From: Planctomycetota bacterium
GTDB lineage: Bacteria; Planctomycetota; Planctomycetia; Planctomycetales; Planctomycetaceae
Direction of reading: 5' to 3'
NCBI GenBank assembly: GCA_017859815.1
Contig: JAFMMM010000001.1
Location: 31,435-75,562, forward strand
Length of the DNA: 44,128 bases
Under the pieces are notes generated by a model. That model worked only from the letters and a program-made list of their open reading frames with translations, was not told the DNA's origin and did no database searches. The position numbers and the translations under genes were made by a program. Below are positions 9,759-20,142 of this stretch, one piece after another. Every line of letters starts with the position of its first letter. Position 1 is the stretch's first letter.

Positions 9759-10358
9759 TCAGCCGTCCCCGGCGTTGTCGGGGACGGTTTTTTTGTCGTC
9801 TGTCACAGCTCGAACCAGCTCATGACTGTCACTAAAGAGTTGAGCTGCAGCCGGCGGTTCGAAATTGAACAGAGTACGACCGGTCGGCATCCACCTCCCA
9901 TGCTGAAGATGAAACACCGCTGTGGCTGTGCGCAATGAGGAAACAGCCTCGACATCCTCCATCTCGCCACCCGGTATTGCCTCAAATGAAATGCGAACAC
10001 CACTGAGCAGCCAATAGGACGAATCGCTGAACTCACGAAGCAGGTGAGTCTCTCCCGTCCATTCGCATGTTGCCCACGTAACACCCCGTGGAATCCCCGA
10101 ATTCCCCCCAGCCGCGTAGTATTCCTCTCGCAGTTTTTCCCTCACTGACTCATACAGCCGCCAGGCACGCTCCCGCCTGATCCAATGGAAGATTCCAAGT
10201 CGCATTTCGTATGACCCTGTCGCTTCTGCTACCACGTCCTCCACCAGCATGAAATCCCATTCAATGGAGAACCTTATCCCATTAAGTTTCGGCTGCCGGC
10301 ACTGGTGGACTAAGATACTGAACTCAGCATAATCCCTCCTCATACCGCCGATTGACAC
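9759..10358 (-). CDS. uncharacterised protein
   Basis: 199-aa ORF convergent with the porin gene; GTG at 10358 or ATG at 10343; no motif recognised. Confidence 0.6.
   Translation of the reverse strand: MSIGGMRRDYAEFSILVHQCRQPKLNGIRFSIEWDFMLVEDVVAEATGSYEMRLGIFHWIRRERAWRLYESVREKLREEYYAAGGNSGIPRGVTWATCEWTGETHLLREFSDSSYWLLSGVRISFEAIPGGEMEDVEAVSSLRTATAVFHLQHGRWMPTGRTLFNFEPPAAAQLFSDSHELVRAVTDDKKTVPDNAGDG
9763..9794 (+). terminator. Rho-independent terminator of the porin-like gene
   Basis: CCGTCCCCG-gcgttgt-CGGGGACGG followed by TTTTTTT; lies inside the 3' end of the convergent ORF. Confidence 0.88.
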
Positions 10359-10370
10359 CTGAGACTGCCA

Positions 10371-10874
10371 ATGCTTACAAAGATCGCCATGACAATCCTG
10401 CGGATTTCACTGCCTGTCTGGATCGGTGGAGCTGTCCTTTTCGTCATCACAAGTGTGGCTGAACAGCGGTTTTCGGGGTTTGACTCGGCAATGCGCGACC
10501 AGCTGGCCGCCATTCGATTTCCACATTACTACCGCTTCTGCTGGGCGACGCTGGGCTCAGCAACACTCGCTTCACTGATCCTCCTGCTTTCGTCAGACCG
10601 ACGCAACCGTACGCTCGCACTGATCTCAGGACTCATCACTCTGTCACTGTGTATTGCCATGTTTGATTACTTCGCAGTCTATCAACCACTGCTGGAACTG
10701 ATTACACCGCCCGGAAAGGCAAGAACTCAGGAGTTCAGCCGCCTCCATGACTTATCCAGGCAAGTCAATCAACTGCACCTGATCCTCGCCAGTGTTGCAG
10801 CGATCATCCACGCCGCTGCCCCCCCTCGCAGCAAGAATACACCGGCACCGACCCACCTGGAAAAAGTCACCTGA
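10371..10874 (+). CDS. uncharacterised integral membrane protein, possibly DUF4149-like
   Basis: Several hydrophobic helices; ATG at 10371; divergent from the preceding ORF. Confidence 0.65.
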   Translation: MLTKIAMTILRISLPVWIGGAVLFVITSVAEQRFSGFDSAMRDQLAAIRFPHYYRFCWATLGSATLASLILLLSSDRRNRTLALISGLITLSLCIAMFDYFAVYQPLLELITPPGKARTQEFSRLHDLSRQVNQLHLILASVAAIIHAAAPPRSKNTPAPTHLEKVT

Positions 10875-10948
10875 CGCTACTCCTCAGCCCTTCCGTTTCA
10901 CCCGCACCACTGAGATCTTTCAACCTTCACACTGTTTTGGCAATCATC

Positions 10949-11629
10949 ATGCAGGTCGCCGAGGTCTTTGAATCAATACAGGGCGAAGGCCCATGGGCCG
11001 GGACGAAGTCCCTGTTTATACGTACCTCCGGTTGCAATCTGCGCTGCTCCTTCTGCGATACGCCCTATACCTCCTGGAGCCCCGAGGGGACCGCATGGTC
11101 CCTCGATCAACTTGTCCAAAGGGTTCAACAGTCCGATGCACCTGACGTTGTGCTGACGGGAGGAGAACCGCTGCTTGTTCCGGAAATCGCCAAACTCGCT
11201 GCAGCCTGCAGGCAGCAACAAAAACGAGTGACCATCGAAACAGCCGGCACCGTCGCCTCCAATGACGTTGAATGCGACATGCTTGCGATCAGCCCAAAAC
11301 TTGCGAATTCAACGCCCGATCATCCACACTGGAAGATACGTCACGAGCAGGCAAGGTTTCGCCCTGACATCGTGCAGAAACTCATCTCGCGAAATCCATC
11401 GATCCTGAAATTCGTTGTGGAGCACCAGGACGACATCGATGAAGTCCTTCTGTGGCTGGCGGAAGTCCCATCCATTCAACGTTCAATGGTCTGGCTGATG
11501 CCACAGGCAAAAACTCGCAAACAACTTCACGAGAAGTCGGAACTTGTGCGTGAAATCGCCCGACTACACAACTTCAATTTCTCAAGCCGGCTGCATGTCG
11601 AGATGTACGACGACCTGCGGGGAATCTGA
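10949..11629 (+). CDS. queE: 7-carboxy-7-deazaguanine synthase (radical SAM)
   Basis: VFESIQGEGPWAGTKSLFIRTSGCNLRCSFCDTPYTSW with CxxxCxxC and VVLTGGEPLL. Confidence 0.94.
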   Translation: MQVAEVFESIQGEGPWAGTKSLFIRTSGCNLRCSFCDTPYTSWSPEGTAWSLDQLVQRVQQSDAPDVVLTGGEPLLVPEIAKLAAACRQQQKRVTIETAGTVASNDVECDMLAISPKLANSTPDHPHWKIRHEQARFRPDIVQKLISRNPSILKFVVEHQDDIDEVLLWLAEVPSIQRSMVWLMPQAKTRKQLHEKSELVREIARLHNFNFSSRLHVEMYDDLRGI

Positions 11630-11660
11630 CCGTCCACAACAATCCGCCCACCTGAGCGCC

Positions 11661-11690
11661 AAAAAAACCCGACTCATCTGAGCCGGGTTT
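11661..11690 (-). terminator. Rho-independent terminator ending the r-protein cluster after rplQ
   Basis: On the minus strand AAACCCGGCTC-agat-GAGTCGGGTTTTTTT. Confidence 0.85.
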
Positions 11691-11728
11691 CATTCTGTTT
11701 CAAAGGTATTAGAGTCACCTCAGGCCTG

Positions 11729-12430
11729 CTACTCCTCTGGCTTCTCCTCGCCATCGGCATCGCCGCCCTCGCTGACTTCGCCCTCAGCGGTCACGTCTGC
11801 TGCATCCGTGGGAGTTGCCACCTCATCAGCAACCTCTTCCTCCTCAGCCACCGGCTGCTCCTCAGCGACGTCGACAGCTGGTGCTGAACGCCGCCCTGAG
11901 CTCACGCGATCCCGATCGCCGACAAACTCGATGATCGCCTGTTCGCCTGCGTCACCGAGGCGAACACTGGCAAGTCGAACCACTCGCGTGTAGCCGCCGT
12001 CACGATCTGCAAAACGCTCCGCGAGTTCATCAAACAAAATGTCCACAGCAAGGGCATCACGCAGTTCAGCAAAAGCACGCCGACGCATTGCCAGTGCAGG
12101 CGCCGTGTTCTGAACCCACTCTCGCCCCTGCTCAGACTGACGCCACTGATTCCACGCGTCGCTGTTGCGCTCTGCGTCCGTTCGCAGGCCCTCCGCAGAC
12201 TCGTGAATCCGACGTGCACGCTTCGCCAGACTAATCAGCTTCTCAATGATTGGTCGAAGCTCTTTAGCCTTCGGCACCGTTGTCACGATGCGACCAGCGA
12301 CTCGAGGAGCACCCTCTTCTTCTTCATCGATACGCATTGTTCGAATCAGACTGCAAGCCATGTTGCGAAACATTGCCTTGCGGTGAGATGCATTACGATT
12401 CAGTTTACGACCAGCGACACGATGTCTCAT
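11729..12430 (-). CDS. rplQ: ribosomal protein bL17 with insertion and acidic C-terminal tail
   Basis: [30 protein letters not shown]...[18 protein letters not shown]...[15 protein letters not shown]. Confidence 0.96.
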   Translation of the reverse strand: MRHRVAGRKLNRNASHRKAMFRNMACSLIRTMRIDEEEEGAPRVAGRIVTTVPKAKELRPIIEKLISLAKRARRIHESAEGLRTDAERNSDAWNQWRQSEQGREWVQNTAPALAMRRRAFAELRDALAVDILFDELAERFADRDGGYTRVVRLASVRLGDAGEQAIIEFVGDRDRVSSGRRSAPAVDVAEEQPVAEEEEVADEVATPTDAADVTAEGEVSEGGDADGEEKPEE

Positions 12431-12504
12431 GGCAGAGACCTACTCAGTTAATTGCAAAGACAGTGATTAAAAAGCTCGGAACATCGAGCAACAAAATGCT
12501 GGGC

Positions 12505-13515
12505 TCAATTCACCTGCTGATTCGGTAATCTCATACCCAAACGCAGATCAATCGTCTCGAGACGCTCGCGAACCTCATCCAGTGTGGTCTCGCCAAAATT
12601 CCTGACCTGCAGCAGGTCATCCTCGTTCCGGACCACAAGATCACGAACCGTATTGATCCCAACTGACTCAAGGCAATTCGTCGCCCGCACCGACAGATTC
12701 AACTCCGCAAGGCTCTTGCTGAGTTTCTCTTCCAACTCCATGTCGATCGGTGAATAGCCCGTCATCTCCATCATCTGTCGCAAACCACCCTCAGGATTCG
12801 TCTCCGGGCCAGGTTCGCGGAATGTAATGAAACAGTTCAGATGCTTTCGTAAGATCTTGGCAGCCTCAACCATCGCCATCTCAGGCGTGATCGTGCCATT
12901 AGTCCAGATATCCAGATTCAGCTTGTCGTAGTTCGTTCGCTGGCCGACGCGAGTCTCCTCAATCAGATGTCGCACCCGAGTGACCGGCGAGAACGCCGCA
13001 TCCAGCGGGATCACGCCGACTTCAGTCTCATACTGATACTGCTCGCTCGCAGGAACATAGCCCCGACCATTCTCAACCGTCATCTCAATGTTCAACGGAA
13101 CATCGTCGGTCATGGTCGCCAGAACCAGATCCTTATTCACCACAACAACCTGATCGTCACAGATCACATCAGCACCAGTGACCACACCTCGCGTAGTCCG
13201 TTCAATTCTCAGTGTCTTGCTCGAGGCGCTGTGATTCTTGACGACAAGCGACTTCAGATTCAGACAAATGTCGGTGACGTCCTCGACCACCCCCGGAATT
13301 GTCGTAAATTCGTGTTGTACACCCTGAATCCTCGCGCGAGTTACCGCCGAACCCTCAAGGCTGCTCAGCAGAATACGACGCAGACTGTTGCCGATCGTAC
13401 TTCCAAAGCCACGCTCGAACGGCTCGGCAACAAAACGTCCATATTCCGGTGTCCGACTGTCCCGATCGACAGTAACCCGACTGGGCAACTCCAGCCCACG
13501 CCAGCGAATCCTCAT
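12505..13515 (-). CDS. rpoA: RNA polymerase alpha subunit
   Basis: [29 protein letters not shown]...[42 protein letters not shown]. Confidence 0.98.
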   Translation of the reverse strand: MRIRWRGLELPSRVTVDRDSRTPEYGRFVAEPFERGFGSTIGNSLRRILLSSLEGSAVTRARIQGVQHEFTTIPGVVEDVTDICLNLKSLVVKNHSASSKTLRIERTTRGVVTGADVICDDQVVVVNKDLVLATMTDDVPLNIEMTVENGRGYVPASEQYQYETEVGVIPLDAAFSPVTRVRHLIEETRVGQRTNYDKLNLDIWTNGTITPEMAMVEAAKILRKHLNCFITFREPGPETNPEGGLRQMMEMTGYSPIDMELEEKLSKSLAELNLSVRATNCLESVGINTVRDLVVRNEDDLLQVRNFGETTLDEVRERLETIDLRLGMRLPNQQVN

Positions 13516-13562
13516 ACTGCTCCCCCAGATTGCAAATGCCTAAACTACGACGCCAAACCCCG

Positions 13563-13943
13563 TCAAACGCGACGTCGCTTCGGAGGACGACATCCGTTGT
13601 GAGGCAGTGGTGTGATGTCTTCGATGGAACGAATCGCCAGCCCCGATGCCTGCAGACCCGTGATCGCGCTTTCACGACCGGCGCCTGGACCCTTCACACG
13701 CACCTCGATCTCACGGACCCCAACCTTCGCCGCACGCTCCGCAACAGTCTCTGCCGCTCGCTGTGCCGCAAAAGGCGTACTCTTGCGAGAGCCCTTGAAC
13801 CCTACGGTCCCGGCAGTCGCCCAGCATAAGACGTCGCCACTGGCGTCCGTCATTGTAACAATCGTGTTGTTGAATGTCGCCTTGATGTAGGCAACACCCT
13901 TATTCACGTTACGACGTATCTTCTTTTTCTTAACTTTCGCCAC
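13563..13943 (-). CDS. rpsK: ribosomal protein uS11
   Basis: [51 protein letters not shown] start. Confidence 0.98.
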   Translation of the reverse strand: MAKVKKKKIRRNVNKGVAYIKATFNNTIVTMTDASGDVLCWATAGTVGFKGSRKSTPFAAQRAAETVAERAAKVGVREIEVRVKGPGAGRESAITGLQASGLAIRSIEDITPLPHNGCRPPKRRRV

Positions 13944-13988
13944 TGTCAGCTCTCACTCAAAAAAGGACCCGCAGATGCCATGGACACG

Positions 13989-14372
13989 TCACTTAAGGTC
14001 CTTGACGCCCTTCTTACCGGCTACTGTCTTCTTCCGTCCCTTACGCGTCCTTGCGTTTGTCTTTGTACGCTGACCGCGAACCGGCAGGCCTCTCCTGTGC
14101 CGAACTCCGCGGTAGGACTGAATCTCACGCAGACGACCAATGTCCTGCTGAACCTTACGACGCAGCGGTCCTTCGACTGCGTAGTTCTTGTCCAGGTGAT
14201 TCGTCAAACGACTGACATCGTCTTCCGACATCTCACTGGCCCGAGACTGCGGATCAATCCCCAGCTCGTAACAGATCTTGACAGCCAGGTGCGGCCCAAT
14301 GCCGTACAGGTACGTTAGCGAAACGTAGACTGGCTTATTGTTCGGAATATCTACACCAAGAACACGGGGCAT
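13989..14372 (-). CDS. rpsM: ribosomal protein uS13
   Basis: MPRVLGVDIPNNKPVYVSLTYLYGIG...YRGVRHRRGLPVRGQRTKTNARTRKG. Confidence 0.98.
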   Translation of the reverse strand: MPRVLGVDIPNNKPVYVSLTYLYGIGPHLAVKICYELGIDPQSRASEMSEDDVSRLTNHLDKNYAVEGPLRRKVQQDIGRLREIQSYRGVRHRRGLPVRGQRTKTNARTRKGRKKTVAGKKGVKDLK

Positions 14373-14407
14373 TACTCAAACTCCAAAACACCTCTGCAGG
14401 AACAAAA

Positions 14408-14524
14408 TCAGCCCTGGCGCTGCTTGTGGCGGGGATTCGAGGAACAAATCACGAAGACCTTTCCCCGCCGACGAACCAGCTTACAGAAGTCACAAATACG
14501 CTTTACGCTTGATCGCACTTTCAT
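14408..14524 (-). CDS. rpmJ: ribosomal protein bL36 (zinc-binding type)
   Basis: Below the track length cutoff. Read directly: [38 protein letters not shown]. Confidence 0.97.
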   Translation of the reverse strand: MKVRSSVKRICDFCKLVRRRGKVFVICSSNPRHKQRQG

Positions 14525-14557
14525 CGCTTCACCCAATATAATTTTGCCAACAGGCAG

Positions 14558-15931
14558 TCAGTTTTCAGAGTCAAGCAGACCCGGGTAGTTCCGCATTACC
14601 AGATGCGAATCAATCTTCTGTACGAGGTCAAGAGTCACTGAGACTATAATCAGCAAACCGGTGCCACCGAAGAAACTCGCCGTTACGAAATCGTTTGTGA
14701 TCGTGTTCGCAATCACTGTCGGAATCACGGCGATCACAGAAAGAAAAGCCGCACCCACGTAAGTGATCCGCAGCATCACCTGCTCAAGATGCACTGCAGT
14801 CCTCACCCCCGGACGATAACCCGGTATGAAGCTGCCATTGTCCTTCAGATTCTCCGCCATGTCCTTCGGGTTAAACGTAATCGCTGTCCAGAAGTAACAG
14901 AAGAAGTAAATCAGCACGATGTATGAGAGGCTGTACACAAAACCCTGGCCTGGTGAAAACAAGCTGCCGAAGTAGCCAAGCCACTGGCCTGCTGACGACT
15001 CTGCGAACACCCGCCCGATCTGCGAAAATAGAAAGAACGGAATCATCAACAGACTGCTGGCGAAGATGATCGGCATCACACCGGACTGATTCACCCGCAA
15101 CGGCAACCACTGGCGATTTCCCCCGCTCACACGCCTGCCACGAACATGACGAGCACTCTGAATAGGGATTCGTCGCTGCCCCTGCGTGATAAACACCACG
15201 ACAGCGATCACGGTCACAAAGACGATGCACATCGTCAACAGACGTTCGATACCGAATTCCGAACCGATCTCCGTTCCCGCAGTCATGATCCCTTCGATCC
15301 ACTTCTGCACGATCGAAGGCATGCGGGCCAAAATCCCGGCCATGATCAACAACGAAATCCCATTCCCGATGCCGTATGCATCAATCTGCTCGCCAATCCA
15401 CATCAGAAACACCGTTCCTGACGTCATGATGAGCGTACCAAGGATCAACCAATGCAGGCCATCATAACCCGGCAACAATGAACCACTGCCACCGCTCTCC
15501 TGACTGCGCATTGACCAAATCAACACAAAACTCTGCACCAGGCATACAACCACAGTGGCGTACCGAGTGTACTCATTGATTCTCCGCCGCCCGGACTCAC
15601 CCTCTTTCTGGATTGCCTCCAGGGGTGGATAAACGGTACCCAATAACTGGAATACAATGGACGCCGTGATATACGGCATAATCCCAAGCCCGAAAATCGA
15701 TCCGCTCTGCAGTTCCGTCGCAGCGAACACAGAAACCACCTGCAGCAATCCGCCGATGCTGTTGCGATCGCCTGACTGAGCATTCTCCATCACTTCCCGG
15801 ACCTGATCCTGGTCGATGAACGGAAGTGTGATGTGAAAGCCCAGACGGTAGACTGCAAGCAGTCCAATCGTCAGTAAAATCTTGTTGCGGAGTTCCGGAA
15901 TACGAAACACCGTCAGCAGCTTGGATAACAT
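14558..15931 (-). CDS. secY: preprotein translocase subunit SecY
   Basis: 457 aa with about ten TM helices; MPYITASIVFQLLGTVYPPLEAIQKEGESGRRRINEYTRY. Confidence 0.98.
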   Translation of the reverse strand: MLSKLLTVFRIPELRNKILLTIGLLAVYRLGFHITLPFIDQDQVREVMENAQSGDRNSIGGLLQVVSVFAATELQSGSIFGLGIMPYITASIVFQLLGTVYPPLEAIQKEGESGRRRINEYTRYATVVVCLVQSFVLIWSMRSQESGGSGSLLPGYDGLHWLILGTLIMTSGTVFLMWIGEQIDAYGIGNGISLLIMAGILARMPSIVQKWIEGIMTAGTEIGSEFGIERLLTMCIVFVTVIAVVVFITQGQRRIPIQSARHVRGRRVSGGNRQWLPLRVNQSGVMPIIFASSLLMIPFFLFSQIGRVFAESSAGQWLGYFGSLFSPGQGFVYSLSYIVLIYFFCYFWTAITFNPKDMAENLKDNGSFIPGYRPGVRTAVHLEQVMLRITYVGAAFLSVIAVIPTVIANTITNDFVTASFFGGTGLLIIVSVTLDLVQKIDSHLVMRNYPGLLDSEN

Positions 15932-15933
15932 GC

Positions 15934-16389
15934 CTACTCCACCCCAATGATCTCGAAACTGCCTCCGGCAGCCGTAATCTGAGTCTCGGCAGTGCCTGAG
16001 AAACGGTGAGCTTTGATCTTCAATGCGATCTTCAGTTCACCATTCCCCAAAACCTTGAGTTCATCAAAGCGACTCGGAATCAACCCGCGCTCGGCGAGCA
16101 CCTTTGGACAGATCTCTGCCCCGGCCTCAAACTTCTCGCCCAATGTCCCAACGTTGATGACCACGACCTCAGGCGAAAACTGACGGTTGTTGAACCCACG
16201 CTTGGCTACGCGACGAAACAACGGCATCTGACCGCCCTGGAAACCCTGTCGTCGAGATGACCCTGAACGACTGAAGTAACCTTTGTGGCCTCGGCCAGAT
16301 GTCTTCCCGTGACCGGACCCTGTTCCGCGTCCGATTCGCTTCCGAGCCTTCCGAGTCTGAATGCCTGTCTGCACATCGTTCAGAATCAC
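15934..16389 (-). CDS. rplO: ribosomal protein uL15
   Basis: RKRIGRGTGSGHGKTSGRGHKGYFSRSGSSRRQGFQGGQMPLFRRVAKRGF. Confidence 0.98.
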   Translation of the reverse strand: MILNDVQTGIQTRKARKRIGRGTGSGHGKTSGRGHKGYFSRSGSSRRQGFQGGQMPLFRRVAKRGFNNRQFSPEVVVINVGTLGEKFEAGAEICPKVLAERGLIPSRFDELKVLGNGELKIALKIKAHRFSGTAETQITAAGGSFEIIGVE

Positions 16390-16865
16390 AGCGTCACCCC
16401 TCGCAGTCGCTCAATCTGTTCCCGTGTTCGCAGTTTTGACAACGCATCAAACGTCGCCTTAACCAGATTCAGCGGGTTCGTTGAACCATACGCCTTAGTC
16501 AAAATATCAGTCACTCCGGCAGCCTCAACCACCGAGCGAACACACTCTCCCGCGATCACGCCTGAACCCGGCTTGGCGGGCAGCAGCAACACTCGTGAGG
16601 AGCGATACTCGCCAATCACTTCGTGAGGAATCGTCGTGCCCACAATTGGCACGCTCATCTGCGATCGGTTTGCCTGCTTTGTCGCTTTCTCCACGGCCAA
16701 AGGCACCTCAACCGCCTTTCCGTAGCCAAAGCCAGCACGGCCGTTACTGTCACCAGTCACGACAAGAGCAGCAAAGCTGAAACGGCGGCCGCCCTTGACG
16801 ACGCACGCACATCGGCGAATTTGGATTACTCGTTCGCCCGTATCTTTAACATCTGCTGTCGACAC
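16386..16865 (-). CDS. rpsE: ribosomal protein uS5
   Basis: VVKGGRRFSFAALVVTGDSNGRAGFGYGKAVEVPLAVEKATKQA; GTG start; ATGA overlap with rplO. Confidence 0.98.
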   Translation of the reverse strand: MSTADVKDTGERVIQIRRCACVVKGGRRFSFAALVVTGDSNGRAGFGYGKAVEVPLAVEKATKQANRSQMSVPIVGTTIPHEVIGEYRSSRVLLLPAKPGSGVIAGECVRSVVEAAGVTDILTKAYGSTNPLNLVKATFDALSKLRTREQIERLRGVTL

Positions 16866-16904
16866 CAGTCACCCCGTCACGCAGCAATTGCGAAAAAAAA
16901 TGAA

Positions 16905-17276
16905 TCAGAATTCCAGCCCGGCCTGGCGAGCCGCATCCGCCAAAGCAGCAACTCGACCATGGTAACGAAACGCTCCACGGTCAAAAATCACGCTCTGAAC
17001 CCCGGCTGCCAGAGCACGCTCAGCGATCAGCTGCCCAACCTTGGCTGCCGACTCTACGTCACCGGCAGCCTTGCCCGCGCCACCGATTGACCCATCCATC
17101 GTGCTGGCCGAAACCAGAGTCCGGCCGGCCACGTCGTCAATGACCTGAGCGTACATGTGCCGGTTACTACGAAACACGGAAAGCCGCGGTCGGCCCTGGG
17201 CTGATCGTGCCACGCGATTACGAACGCGGAATCGTCGACGTGTCTTTTGTTTTGCGAGCTGTCTTAAAACACTCAT
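16905..17276 (-). CDS. rplR: ribosomal protein uL18
   Basis: [32 protein letters not shown]...[26 protein letters not shown]. Confidence 0.97.
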   Translation of the reverse strand: MSVLRQLAKQKTRRRFRVRNRVARSAQGRPRLSVFRSNRHMYAQVIDDVAGRTLVSASTMDGSIGGAGKAAGDVESAAKVGQLIAERALAAGVQSVIFDRGAFRYHGRVAALADAARQAGLEF

Positions 17277-17302
17277 CGCTGTCAACCAGTCTTCAAACGA
17301 AA

Positions 17303-17845
17303 CTATTTCGACCCAAATGCCTTACCGGCCTTACGACGGACGTGCTCGTCCTGATAACGAATCCCCTTACCCTTGTAAGGCTCGGGAGGTCTCACTGCCC
17401 GAATCTCAGCCGCAAACTGACCACACGCCTGCTTGTCACTGCTGCGGACAACCACATGCGTCTGATCCGGACATTCACAAACCACACCCTCTGGCACGGT
17501 CAACACAATCTTGTTCGCGAAACCAACCTGGAGAGTCAGTGTATTCCCCGACAGATTCGCATTGTATCCAACACCATTGATCTCGAGCCGCTTCTCGAAC
17601 GGCTTGACACAACCACTGACCATGTTCTGGATCAAACTTCGTGTGAGGCCATGCAATGCACGGCTCTGTCGACTATCGTTCGGTCGCGTCACCGTCAACC
17701 TGTCACCATCGACCGAGACCTGCATCAGAGCGTGCACTTCCAACGCGAGCTGACCAGCAGGTCCTTTCACGGCCAAGTGGTTACCTTCCAGCTGCACTGT
17801 GACACCTGAAGGAATCTCAACCGGCTTTTTTCCAATACGAGACAT
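17303..17845 (-). CDS. rplF: ribosomal protein uL6
   Basis: [33 protein letters not shown]...[23 protein letters not shown]. Confidence 0.98.
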   Translation of the reverse strand: MSRIGKKPVEIPSGVTVQLEGNHLAVKGPAGQLALEVHALMQVSVDGDRLTVTRPNDSRQSRALHGLTRSLIQNMVSGCVKPFEKRLEINGVGYNANLSGNTLTLQVGFANKIVLTVPEGVVCECPDQTHVVVRSSDKQACGQFAAEIRAVRPPEPYKGKGIRYQDEHVRRKAGKAFGSK

Positions 17846-17877
17846 CGTCAAACACCCCAATCCGGGAACTGTCTAAA

Positions 17878-18273
17878 TCACCAAACCTGGCACAGCATCT
17901 CGCCGCCAACACCCTGTCGACGTGCCTCGCGGTTACTCAGAACGCCGGCAGATGTGGACAAAATGGAGATCCCAGTCCCCTGTCGAACATCCTTCATGTC
18001 AGCAACCGGCACGTAAACGCGACAACCCGGCTTGCTGATTCGCTCGATGTGCTGAATCACCTGCTCCCCATTCGGACCATACTTCAGATTGACGCGGAGC
18101 ACCGGGCGGCCTCCCTCCTCAACCATCTCATGATCCCAAACGAAGCCCTCACGCGCCAGCGCCTCAACCAACGCGACCTTCAGCCGTGAACTGGGCACAT
18201 CAACATACGGTCGTTCAACCTGGAGACCATTACGAATGCGGGTCAGCAGGTCCGCAATTGGATCTGTCATCAT
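17878..18273 (-). CDS. rpsH: ribosomal protein uS8
   Basis: MTDPIADLLTRIRNGLQ...GTGISILSTSAGVLSNREARRQGVGGEMLCQVW. Confidence 0.98.
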   Translation of the reverse strand: MMTDPIADLLTRIRNGLQVERPYVDVPSSRLKVALVEALAREGFVWDHEMVEEGGRPVLRVNLKYGPNGEQVIQHIERISKPGCRVYVPVADMKDVRQGTGISILSTSAGVLSNREARRQGVGGEMLCQVW

Positions 18274-18295
18274 AACAACACCACCCTATTCTGGA

Positions 18296-18481
18296 CTACC
18301 AGCTTGCCTTCTTAACACCCGGGATCAGACCGTCGAGAGCCAGATTCCTGAAACAGATCCGGCAGACCTTGAACTTACGATAGACTGCCCGAGGGCGTCC
18401 GCACATCATGCAGCGATGCTCCGCCCGTGTGCTGAACTTTGGAGTTCGCTTCGCCTTCTCGATCTTTGACTTGCTTGCCAT
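18296..18481 (-). CDS. rpsN: ribosomal protein uS14 (zinc-binding type)
   Basis: 61 aa with CMMC and CRIC pairs; [38 protein letters not shown]. Confidence 0.97.
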   Translation of the reverse strand: MASKSKIEKAKRTPKFSTRAEHRCMMCGRPRAVYRKFKVCRICFRNLALDGLIPGVKKASW

Positions 18482-18524
18482 CTCAACGCCTCACTACGAC
18501 ATAAATGCTGTATGCAATTCCTGA

Positions 18525-19067
18525 TCAACTCTTACGGAACGGCATACCAAACGCCGTCAACAACAATCGCCCCTCGTCGTCAGTCTGCGCCGAAGTAACG
18601 ATTGTGATATTCATCCCCTGCAGATACGACACTGACTCCGGGTCAACCTCCGGGAAAACAGCCTGCTCCGTGATTCCGCAGTTGTAGTTCCCACGGCCAT
18701 CGAACCCCTTCGGATTCACACCGCGAAAGTCCCTTACGCGAGGCAGTGCCAGTGTGATCAACCGATCGAAAAAGTCGTACATACGACGACCTCGAAGCGT
18801 CACGCGACACCCGATTGGATACCCCTCGCGAAGACGAAATCCGGAAACGGACTTGCGAGCACGGCAGATCTCTGCCTTCTGACCCGACAACTGTGTCAGA
18901 TGCTCCATCGCCTGATCGAGCCGCTTCCGATCCTCGACAGCCTTCCCAACGCCCATACTTACCACGATCTTCTCAAGACGCGGCAAGGAATGAACATTCG
19001 ACCGACCGAGCGATTCCTGCAACTGCGGAACGATCCTGTCCCTGTACTCTGAAATCAAACGTGACAT
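18525..19067 (-). CDS. rplE: ribosomal protein uL5
   Basis: LPRLEKIVVSMGVGKAVEDRK...FFDRLITLALPRVRDFRGVNPKGFDGRGNYNCGITEQAVFPE. Confidence 0.98.
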   Translation of the reverse strand: MSRLISEYRDRIVPQLQESLGRSNVHSLPRLEKIVVSMGVGKAVEDRKRLDQAMEHLTQLSGQKAEICRARKSVSGFRLREGYPIGCRVTLRGRRMYDFFDRLITLALPRVRDFRGVNPKGFDGRGNYNCGITEQAVFPEVDPESVSYLQGMNITIVTSAQTDDEGRLLLTAFGMPFRKS

Positions 19068-19083
19068 AAACCTGCACCCTGCC

Positions 19084-19452
19084 TCAAACTACTTCACTGG
19101 CCAGCGACACAATTTTCATGAATCTACGATCACGCAACTCACGAGCCACGGCACCAAAAATGCGAGTGCCACGAGGGTTGCCGTCGTTATCCAGAATCAC
19201 CACCGCGTTGCGATCAAACCGGACATAAGACCCGTCCGGACGCCTCGTTGCCTTCCGCACACGGACAACAACACCTTTGACGACAGTTCCTGACTTCAGG
19301 TTACTGCCCGGAATTGCCTTTTGAACACTTACGACAATGATGTCGCCAAGCCCGGCATATCGCCGACGCGAACCACCCAGTACCTTAATGCAACGGACCG
19401 ACTTTGCTCCGGTATTGTCCGCGACATCGAGAATTGTCTGCATCTGAATCAT
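19084..19452 (-). CDS. rplN: ribosomal protein uL14
   Basis: [46 protein letters not shown]; full length, 122 aa. Confidence 0.98.
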   Translation of the reverse strand: MIQMQTILDVADNTGAKSVRCIKVLGGSRRRYAGLGDIIVVSVQKAIPGSNLKSGTVVKGVVVRVRKATRRPDGSYVRFDRNAVVILDNDGNPRGTRIFGAVARELRDRRFMKIVSLASEVV

Positions 19453-19502
19453 TGGACCGCCTCAAAAATCTCCAACCGACCTCAACCGGCACCGCCTGCA
19501 CC

Positions 19503-19757
19503 TCACTCAACGCCGCCCACGGCTGCAGCGACAACCCGCACCAGATTCCATCGCTTCAACCGCGACTTTGGAGGACACTCCTCAATCTCAACCTTATCGC
19601 CGGTCCGGGCTACGTTCTCTTCGTCATGTACGTGACAGACCGTACGCCCCCGTACGATCTTGCCGTACTTCGGATGCTTCTTGCGACGCTCAATCTCGAC
19701 ACGCAACGTCTTCGCCTGCCCGGACTTTGCAACCGTCCCAATCACAGTCTTTTTCAT
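19503..19757 (-). CDS. rpsQ: ribosomal protein uS17
   Basis: MKKTVIGTVAKSGQAKTLRVEIERRKKHPKYGKIVRGRTVCHVHDEEN. Confidence 0.96.
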   Translation of the reverse strand: MKKTVIGTVAKSGQAKTLRVEIERRKKHPKYGKIVRGRTVCHVHDEENVARTGDKVEIEECPPKSRLKRWNLVRVVAAAVGGVE

Positions 19758-19853
19758 ACTGACTCTACCCAACCTGGACTGAATGCCTGAGCACCCGTCG
19801 AAGAACTACCCAAAAGAAAAATCGTGTGGCGGACGCTACTGCGCCAGACGCCA

Positions 19854-20048
19854 CTACTGCTCAGCCCGCTCTCGCTGGATGGTCAGGATCCTCGCAATCG
19901 ACCTGCGCAACTTGCGTGCAGCACTGGGGGTGTCATTCCGCTCAGTTGCCGCCTGTACACGCAACTTGAACAGTGACTGCTGAGCCCCCTTCAGCTCGTG
20001 CTCAAGCTGTTCAGATGACATCTCACGAATCGCTGCTGCCTTAGCCAT
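19854..20048 (-). CDS. rpmC: ribosomal protein uL29
   Basis: EMSSEQLEHELKGAQQSLFKLRVQAATERNDTPSAARKLRRSIARILTIQRER. Confidence 0.95.
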   Translation of the reverse strand: MAKAAAIREMSSEQLEHELKGAQQSLFKLRVQAATERNDTPSAARKLRRSIARILTIQRERAEQ

Positions 20049-20142
20049 TTCTCTGCACCCGCACATCAAATGCTACGTCAACAAAAATACCCTGGCGAAC
20101 TGAACGCCCGCACAGCGGTAACTTCCTCGCGGACCAAACCGC

